A stretch of DNA of 9,854 bases from the NCBI GenBank assembly GCA_900551975.1, contig URYA01000050.1:1-9854 (forward strand). Direction: 5' to 3'. How positions within the stretch are numbered: the stretch's first letter is position 1; the number at the start of each line of letters is the position of its first letter. Positions 1-4,547 of the stretch are shown one piece after another. The stretch is from an uncultured Collinsella sp. (GTDB lineage Bacteria; Actinomycetota; Coriobacteriia; Coriobacteriales; Coriobacteriaceae). The notes under the pieces were generated by a model. It was given only the letters and a program-made list of their open reading frames with translations, did not search any database and was not told where the DNA came from. The translations under genes were made by a program, and so were the position numbers.

Positions 1-1504
1 GCCTGCCGAGAACGGCGGGGGCTTTGGACGAAAATGCCTCGGTCGCGATATCCTCAACGGCTATTCCGAGGTTTTTGGCAAAACCCTCGAGGAACGAGCC
101 GCAGCCCGCAGAGCACGCCTCGTTGACGACGATATCGGTCAGCACGCCGTGGTTGAGCCAGATGGCCTTCATATCCTGTCCGCCGATGTCGAGCACGAAG
201 GTCGCATCGGGAACGCATGCGCACGCGGCGCGGGCGTGCGCGACCGTCTCGACCGTATGGTAGTCGGCGTGGAACGCGCGCGCGAAAAGCTCCTCGCCGT
301 ATCCCGTGGTGCCCACGGCATCGATCGCAAGCGTGACTCCCGCTGTCTCCCAGCGGTTCTTCAAGCTGACAAGACCCTGTTGGGCGACGTCGAGCGGTCT
401 GCCGTTATTAGACGCGTAGAACGAATCGACAAGCTCACCCGCCTCATCGACCAGGGCGAACTTGGTCGTCGTGCTCCCCGAATCGATACCGAGCGCCACA
501 CGCACCGTCTCTCCGGGCGCATACGCATCCGGACCCTTTGCCGGCGTCTCTTTGCCATGGCGTGCCGTAAAATCCGCCTGCTCGGCAGGTGTGGCAAAAA
601 AGGGCTGGGCAAGACGTCCCTCCCCGCTTGCGGGCGCGACCGTCTCGAGCTTATCCAGCCGGACAAAAGCGTCGGGAAGGTCGATCGGTTGGGACGATGC
701 GAACATGTCGGTCAGCAACAGGGCGGCACCGCGCGCGACCATGATCTGCGGATCGCGCGGGACGATAACCTGATCGTCCGATAGATTCAGTTGCTCCCGG
801 AACACGCGGACCAGTGTGGGGTTGTAGGCGAGCGTACCGCCCTCGAAGATTACCGGTGGCTCGATGTCGATACCCTGGGCCAGACCGCCGATCGTTTGGC
901 GGGCGACCGCGTGAAGCGCCGAAAGCGCCAGGTCGGTGGCAGGAATGCCCTCGTTGAGCAGCGGCTGGATATCGGTCTTTGCGTACACGCCGCAGCGGCC
1001 CGAGACCTCGTGGACGGTCGTTCCCCGGCTTGCGAGCTGCTCGAACTCGCCCGATTCGGTGCCGACCCCCATGAGCTTTGCCATCTCGTCGATAAATGCA
1101 CCGGTACCGCCTGCGCACGAGCCGTTCATGCGCATGTCGGCAACCTCGATGTCTCCCTTATCGTTGGTGCGGAAGAAGATCATCTTGGCGTCTTGGCCGC
1201 CCAGCTCGATGGCGCAGCGCGTCTGCGGATAGAACCTGCTGATCGCGAGCGCGTTGGCGACCACCTCCTGAACGTACGAGGCGCCCAGCGCGGTCGCGAT
1301 ATCGCGCGCACCCGAGCCGGTCACCGCAACGCGCAGCGACTCATGGGGAAAGCGCTCGGCGAGCTCGCCGAGCATGGCGCGCACGCTCGCTGTCTGACAC
1401 GCCCCGTGGCGGCGATATCCCCACCACGCCTCGGTCATATCCTCGTGCATCGCGTAAACTTTGGTCGTCGTCGACCCTACGTCCAGTCCTACTAGCAACG
1501 CCAT
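1..1504 (-). CDS. Long-type acyl-CoA dehydratase activase (BadF/BadG/BcrA/BcrD ATPase family), partial, 3' end off window
   Basis: This open frame encodes 501 residues and continues past the left edge. It contains two tandem ASKHA-type ATPase modules. Module 1 begins with the phosphate loop GSTTTK (residues 10-15) and has GGQDAK (about 102-107), CAGGTG with Cys130, and CGVYAKTD with Cys171. Cys130 and Cys171 match the position and spacing of the two cluster-ligand cysteines of HgdC-type activators. Module 2 repeats GSTTTK (ending at Lys348), GGQDMK and a CSAGCGSF segment with Cys464 and Cys468. In this family, homodimeric [4Fe-4S] activators hydrolyse ATP to inject one electron into a 2-hydroxyacyl-CoA dehydratase. 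Proteins with two ATPase modules are usually about 1400 residues, with dehydratase-related domains after them, so roughly two thirds is probably missing here. The ATG at 1504 is preceded by GGAG at a short spacing. No dehydratase subunit gene lies in the window, so the substrate is unknown. It is an oxygen-sensitive, anaerobic type of enzyme. Confidence 0.9.
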   Translation of the reverse strand, partial: MALLVGLDVGSTTTKVYAMHEDMTEAWWGYRRHGACQTASVRAMLGELAERFPHESLRVAVTGSGARDIATALGASYVQEVVANALAISRFYPQTRCAIELGGQDAKMIFFRTNDKGDIEVADMRMNGSCAGGTGAFIDEMAKLMGVGTESGEFEQLASRGTTVHEVSGRCGVYAKTDIQPLLNEGIPATDLALSALHAVARQTIGGLAQGIDIEPPVIFEGGTLAYNPTLVRVFREQLNLSDDQVIVPRDPQIMVARGAALLLTDMFASSQPIDLPDAFVRLDKLETVAPASGEGRLAQPFFATPAEQADFTARHGKETPAKGPDAYAPGETVRVALGIDSGSTTTKFALVDEAGELVDSFYASNNGRPLDVAQQGLVSLKNRWETAGVTLAIDAVGTTGYGEELFARAFHADYHTVETVAHARAACACVPDATFVLDIGGQDMKAIWLNHGVLTDIVVNEACSAGCGSFLEGFAKNLGIAVEDIATEAFSSKAPAVLGR

Positions 1505-1553
1505 AATGCTCCGTCTCTCGCATTTTTCCCGCTAGAGATATACCACTCTACGT

Positions 1554-1574
1554 AATACAACAGACTGTTGTATT
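1554..1574. promoter_or_regulatory. Perfect palindrome upstream of the activase gene, likely operator
   Basis: Two 10-bp arms, AATACAACAG and CTGTTGTATT, form an exact inverted repeat around a single central base at 1564. The site lies 50 bp upstream of the activase start codon and just after the terminator of the preceding transcription unit, where the activase promoter should be. Size and symmetry fit a dimeric repressor site, such as a TetR- or GntR-type regulator. The regulator itself is not in the window. That this is an operator is inference from symmetry and position; no convincing -35/-10 pair was found around it. Confidence 0.55.
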
Positions 1575-1586
1575 TAAACTCCGTAT

Positions 1587-1619
1587 AAAAAGCGGCTGCC
1601 GAAACGCTTCAGCAGCCGC
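1587..1619 (-). terminator. Intrinsic terminator downstream of the DUF2798-type gene
   Basis: On the minus strand an 8-bp GC-rich stem, GCGGCTGC (1619-1612) paired with GCAGCCGC (1599-1592), is followed by TTTTTATAC (1591 downward). The loop can form a further GAA/TTC pairing. It ends any transcript coming from the gene at 1784-2332 and separates it from the activase promoter region. Confidence 0.85.
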
Positions 1620-1729
1620 CGAATGCACCAACAGATTGTTCTGCGCGCTAGCACGTCGGGCAACGGAGCAGCACGGGCCCTCCGGTCATGCGCACCGCTC
1701 ACGCCCGCGATGTCGCCGAGAGCTATCCA

Positions 1730-1781
1730 CGCTTAGGGCTCCAACCAAGCAAGTCGCCCGCACTCAGCAGATCCCTAAGCG
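1730..1781. repeat. 9-bp-arm inverted repeat after the DUF2798-type gene
   Basis: CGCTTAGGG (1730-1738) and CCCTAAGCG (1773-1781) are exact reverse complements 34 bp apart, beginning 2 bp beyond the stop codon of the upstream gene. It has no U-tract, so it is not itself an intrinsic terminator. It could form a structured 3' UTR or be part of a processed small RNA; function is unknown. Confidence 0.45.
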
Positions 1782-1783
1782 AG

Positions 1784-2332
1784 CTACTCGCACTCAGGAG
1801 CCATAGCCTGCTCCAAGAGCTCGGCATGCTCCTCCTCGAAAACCGTCCCCACAGGGAAGGCGCGACGGAAGACGAAGCGGGAAATCGGACCGGCTACCAA
1901 AAGGTTCCACGGCAGCGCCATCACAAAATTATGCGGGATGTTGATCATCCAGATCGCGGGCACGGAATACAGGTTCGCAAGGATGCCGCCGGGCATGTGC
2001 GTCAGACCCTCACAGGCACCGTACAGCGACATGATGATGACCATGGGAACGACCATGCAGGAGCTGACGGCGAGCGTCATGGCAAGTGGCGAGCTCTTGC
2101 CCGGCGTGACCAAGTACTTAAAGGCGAAACCCTTGGCGAGCGGGCTGGCGACGAACCAGTCGCAGCACATGGCAAAAATGTAGGCAACGGGGAAGCCGAG
2201 CCACGCAGTGGCAACGACCTCGCCGTTGATGGCCCCGTGCTGCAGGGCAACGTTGTAGATGCTCATCCAGAGCACCATGCAAAAGCACATGATAAAGGTG
2301 AACAGCAGGCTCTCTCGTTTGTTGATAGGCAT
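1784..2332 (-). CDS. DUF2798-type small integral membrane protein
   Basis: A 182-residue hydrophobic protein with four probable membrane segments at about residues 9-29, 39-60, 82-104 and 125-149, and an acidic cytosolic-looking tail. The opening (MPINKRESLLFTFIMC, then MVLWMSIYN) resembles the N-terminal signature of DUF2798 proteins. The second half (MVVPMVIIMSLYG, then NFVMALPWNLLVAGPISR) looks like a second copy of the same unit, so the protein is probably a tandem duplication. Function of the family is not established. I chose the ATG at 2332 over the frame's upstream start at 2392, because the extension would run through a terminator hairpin and adds a non-membrane, atypical sequence. 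A GAGAGGA ribosome-binding sequence lies about 11 nt before the chosen ATG, a rather long spacing. It is monocistronic, bounded by terminators on both sides. Confidence 0.8.
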   Translation of the reverse strand: MPINKRESLLFTFIMCFCMVLWMSIYNVALQHGAINGEVVATAWLGFPVAYIFAMCCDWFVASPLAKGFAFKYLVTPGKSSPLAMTLAVSSCMVVPMVIIMSLYGACEGLTHMPGGILANLYSVPAIWMINIPHNFVMALPWNLLVAGPISRFVFRRAFPVGTVFEEEHAELLEQAMAPECE

Positions 2333-2376
2333 AAAGGGCAGATTCCTCTCTGTGTTGTACCGCGGCGCCACGCAAC

Positions 2377-2426
2377 AAAAACGGGCGGGCAAGATGGAGC
2401 TGTTGGGACTTCATCTCGCCCGCCCG
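2377..2426 (-). terminator. Strong intrinsic terminator upstream of the DUF2798-type gene
   Basis: On the minus strand a 15-bp stem forms between 2426-2412 and 2396-2382 (CGGGCGGGC on one arm, GCCCGCCCG on the other, one G-U pair). It has a 15-nt loop and is followed by TTTTTGTT (2381 downward). It most likely ends the thrE transcript. It ends only 44 bp before the next start codon, so it could also act as an attenuator for that gene. Confidence 0.85.
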
Positions 2427-2540
2427 TGTTACGCGCGTCTGCGACTACTTATGTGGTGGAACTACCCTAACACGAACGGCGCGCGCTTCGTAAGCGTTGA
2501 GTTTGTGGAGATGCAGGACACCAAAACCCCCGACCCCATA

Positions 2541-2607
2541 AGTTGCGGTGGAATACGGACTGTTTTGACCCTTTAAGCAACAATTCAGTCCCTATTTCAC
2601 CGCAACT
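2541..2607. repeat. Long imperfect inverted repeat downstream of thrE
   Basis: Arms 2541-2567 and 2581-2607 can pair over 27 positions with three mismatches and one G-U. The outer 10 bp (AGTTGCGGTG / CACCGCAACT) are exact and the loop is 13 nt. There is no U-tract on either side. The size and the near-symmetry of both arms look like a palindromic dispersed element (REP- or MITE-like) rather than a terminator. I do not see a target-site duplication or a transposase. Confidence 0.65.
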
Positions 2608-2610
2608 CAT

Positions 2611-2643
2611 TTGGTGCAAAGTAACCTGTCCCCCTTGTACCAA
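2611..2643. repeat. Imperfect hairpin with GTCCCC motif, abutting the thrE stop codon
   Basis: TTGGTGCAAAG (2611-2621) can pair with CTTGTACCAA (2634-2643) with one internal mismatch and a one-base slip. The interval between them holds GTCCCC (2628-2633). The right arm ends at the base next to the thrE stop codon (2644-2646). The architecture matches the element at 4319-4349. Confidence 0.5.
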
Positions 2644-4212
2644 TTAGCTGGTGTGGCGCCAGCGAGGGTCGGTGAGCGTACGCGCCACACCCAGTCCAAC
2701 GGGCAGAAACGCTACGATGAGCACTGCGCGCACAAACCAGCCGAGCATATTGACCGTGTCGAAGGTGCACATGTAATACATCGAGCGATACAGATACAAG
2801 CCCGGCACCATAATGACAATCGAAGGCACCGTGAGGGCGATGCGCGGGTAGGTGAGCTTGACTTCAGCCAAGCTTGCGAGCAGCCCCGATACCAGCGCGC
2901 CGATAAACGCTGCTGCCTCGGGAGGCATTCCCGTGCTGAGGCCCAGGAAGGGAATCATCGTCGGCGCATCGACAAGGGTCAGACGCAGGGTATTGGACAC
3001 GGCGCCGATCAACCCAGCTGCCGCGGCCATCTTTACCGGGCTGTTGAACATCACCGAGAAGCCGAATACGCCAACGAAGCTCATCACCACGCGCAGGAGC
3101 GTAAGGGCAAGCGGCGAAAGGCCCAGTGGGGCAAAGTCGTCCGGCGCCAGGCCAACACACTCGGCAACCATCCAACCTACGAGGGTCGCCATCACAATAA
3201 TCGATACGGCATATGAAAGGCGCTCGATACCGCTTCGCATGTCGAGCTTGGCGATGTCGAGGCCCGCCGTAATGAGCGGAAAGCCGGGAATCACAAAGAG
3301 CATGGCGCCGATATAGCCTTCTTGGTGCGACATTGCCCCCGGTATGACCTGGCCAAGGCCGAGCAATGCCAGCAGATACGAAACGCAAGCGAGCGCAACG
3401 CCGGTCGTCAGCGCGCTGAACTGACCAAGGCCTTGCTTGAGAATATGGGAGCGGGCAAAGTTGCCGACACCCGCGCCCACGAACGCGCAGGCCATCTCGA
3501 TAGGGCCGCCGCCGAGCAAAAAGACGAAGGCGCCGCAAGCACAGGCTGCCGCAAGGCCCTGTTGCCAGGGAGAGTAATCAGGCTTTGAGCTCTCAACGGT
3601 CCTGAGCATCTCGTGATACTCGTGTACCGTGAAGCGACGACCATAGGTCTCGATTTCCTTGAGGAAACTCTCCATCATCCAAATGCGATGGGTATTGACT
3701 CCCGTTGTGGGCAGGCTGACAACCTCGTTAAAGCAGTGGCCATCTTCGATGCAAGTGCACTCAAACGACAGAAGACTCAGGTCGACGTGAATCGTGACGC
3801 CGAGTACGGCAGCAACACGATTCATGGTATCGCGCACGCGCCAGGCACCTGTTCCGCTTGCCAGCATAAGCATGCCGGTGCGGCAGATGATGGATGACTT
3901 ATCGGTGAGTGGCGCATCGACGGCAAGCTCATCGCCTGCCGTCACGATCTGGTGCCAGTCAGTTTTCATATGGAGCGCGCCGGCACGAACGCCGTGGTGC
4001 ATGGGGGCTCTCGAAAGCAGCGAGTCAAGGCGCGAAGGCTGTGGGGGCTCCGCTGATCCGACCTCGTCCTCGTCGGGCTCTTCATCAATAAGGTCGAAAG
4101 TATCGAGCGCCGCCGGCTCGCGACGGTCGATCAATTCCTCGTCCTCATCATCAAAGTAGTTGAACTGATCGAGCATGTCCTCTTCGATTGCACGCTCGCT
4201 CGCGTCGTCCAT
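2644..4212 (-). CDS. thrE: Threonine/serine exporter, ThrE family, two-domain form
   Basis: A 522-residue inner-membrane protein predicted to export threonine and serine using the proton gradient, as known for Corynebacterium ThrE. A soluble segment starting ICRTGMLMLASGTG (about 109-122) opens the ThrE N-terminal domain (DUF1212 type), followed by membrane helices from about 217 to 290. The conserved segment LFVIPGFPLITAGLDIAKLDMRSG (305-328, read in two pieces: LFVIPGFPLI and TAGLDIAKLD) leads into further helices. A ThrE_2-type bundle follows from about 365 to the end. The first 100 residues are an extension with 24 Asp/Glu among the first 50, probably disordered and cytosolic. The start is supported by AGGAAGGGAG 7 nt before the ATG. 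The gene appears to be its own transcription unit, with the terminator at 2377-2426 as its likely end. No clear promoter was identified in 4213-4317. Confidence 0.9.
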   Translation of the reverse strand: MDDASERAIEEDMLDQFNYFDDEDEELIDRREPAALDTFDLIDEEPDEDEVGSAEPPQPSRLDSLLSRAPMHHGVRAGALHMKTDWHQIVTAGDELAVDAPLTDKSSIICRTGMLMLASGTGAWRVRDTMNRVAAVLGVTIHVDLSLLSFECTCIEDGHCFNEVVSLPTTGVNTHRIWMMESFLKEIETYGRRFTVHEYHEMLRTVESSKPDYSPWQQGLAAACACGAFVFLLGGGPIEMACAFVGAGVGNFARSHILKQGLGQFSALTTGVALACVSYLLALLGLGQVIPGAMSHQEGYIGAMLFVIPGFPLITAGLDIAKLDMRSGIERLSYAVSIIVMATLVGWMVAECVGLAPDDFAPLGLSPLALTLLRVVMSFVGVFGFSVMFNSPVKMAAAAGLIGAVSNTLRLTLVDAPTMIPFLGLSTGMPPEAAAFIGALVSGLLASLAEVKLTYPRIALTVPSIVIMVPGLYLYRSMYYMCTFDTVNMLGWFVRAVLIVAFLPVGLGVARTLTDPRWRHTS

Positions 4213-4318
4213 ATAGACGCTCCCTTCCTACCGACTAACCCCCATCCTAGGCAGCAACGGCTAAAGGAAACATAAAAGAGACGACTGTCATGCGAGCCAT
4301 GTGCGCAATATCCGTTGG

Positions 4319-4349
4319 GTAGTCGTTTAAGAACGTCCCCAATGACTAC
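4319..4349. repeat. Imperfect hairpin with GTCCCC motif upstream of thrE
   Basis: GTAGTCGTT (4319-4327) pairs with AATGACTAC (4341-4349) with one central A-C type mismatch. The loop side contains GTCCCC (4335-4340). Stem length, central mismatch and the position of GTCCCC next to the right arm match the hairpin at 2611-2643, though the stem sequences differ. It resembles REP-like elements in general form. Confidence 0.45.
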
Positions 4350-4408
4350 ATCGATGTTCTAAGTGTCAACCAAGTCAACGCCGCAGGTAGAGGACGGACA
4401 GCGAGCGA

Positions 4409-4500
4409 CGTCCAGGGCGAACAAGTTGGCATGAAAAAGGCAAGGCATAGACCTTCTGGTCATGCCTTGCCTTTTGAATGACAAATTGTCGCCCTGGGCG
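4409..4500. repeat. Long nested imperfect palindrome enclosing a terminator
   Basis: The whole 92-bp interval folds on itself. The outer stem pairs CCAGGGCGA (4412-4420) with TCGCCCTGG (4489-4497) and extends 3 bp further out with one G-U. A less regular middle part pairs 4422-4432 with 4478-4488 (9 of 11). An inner exact 14-bp stem (4435-4448 with 4462-4475) follows, and then a GACC/GGTC tip around TTCT. Such complete pairing over about 40 bp per arm exceeds what a terminator needs. Confidence 0.65.
4434..4475 (-). terminator. Intrinsic terminator of the greA-lysS unit, possibly bidirectional
   Basis: The exact 14-bp stem (AAAAGGCAAGGCAT, 4435-4448, with its complement 4462-4475) has A-rich and T-rich feet. 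Either strand therefore ends in a U-run: TTTTT at 4438-4434 on the minus strand and TTTT at 4472-4475 on the plus strand. All neighbouring genes read on the minus strand, so it should end lysS transcription, about 70 bp after the stop codon. Confidence 0.8.
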
Positions 4501-4517
4501 GCGCGCAGCGTCGAGCC

Positions 4518-4544
4518 GTTACGCGGTTCGTAGAACCGCGTAAC
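4518..4544. repeat. 12-bp perfect hairpin right after the lysS stop codon
   Basis: GTTACGCGGTTC (4518-4529) and GAACCGCGTAAC (4533-4544) pair exactly around a 3-nt loop GTA. The element begins 3 nt after the lysS stop codon. No U-tract follows on either strand. A second copy with the same stem lies at 9034-9061, after the dtd stop codon. Confidence 0.8.
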
Positions 4545-4547
4545 TAG

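Larger units (their letters stand above)
2333..2643. other. Intergenic region between thrE and the DUF2798-type gene, rich in inverted repeats
   Basis: These 311 bp contain no supportable gene. From thrE outward they hold a hairpin abutting the thrE stop codon (2611-2643), a long inverted repeat (2541-2607), about 110 bp without obvious features (2427-2540), and a strong minus-strand terminator (2377-2426). Only 44 bp then remain before the next start codon. A weak promoter could lie in those 44 bp and the U-tract (TTTTTG at 2381-2376, 16-nt spacer, TACAAC), but this is a poor match. Confidence 0.7.
4213..4547. other. Intergenic region between lysS and thrE, no gene, three palindromic elements
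   Basis: These 335 bp hold no gene I can support. Moving away from lysS there is a 12-bp hairpin (4518-4544), a 92-bp nested hairpin containing a terminator (4409-4500), about 60 bp without structure, and a short GTCCCC-type hairpin (4319-4349). The presumed thrE 5' region (4213-4318) follows. It has no convincing promoter; a minus-strand ATGACA and a TATGTT are present but only 11 bp apart. Confidence 0.7.

Noticed and set aside
149..1495. Two plus-strand open frames of 211 and 234 codons opposite the activase
   Set aside because: They lie antisense to a clearly recognised protein with conserved motifs along its entire length.
2354..2373. T-box-like GTGGCGCCGCG on the minus strand before the DUF2798-type gene
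   Set aside because: It resembles the TGGNACCGCG T-box core with one mismatch, but it lies after the terminator rather than before it, there is no specifier stem-loop, and it is explained as a GC-rich self-complementary stretch.
4247..4291. Minus-strand 14-codon leader-like peptide (MTVVSFMFPLAVAA) upstream of thrE
   Set aside because: There is no ribosome-binding site, no Thr/Ser codon enrichment and no terminator/antiterminator pair after it; short frames of this size occur by chance.
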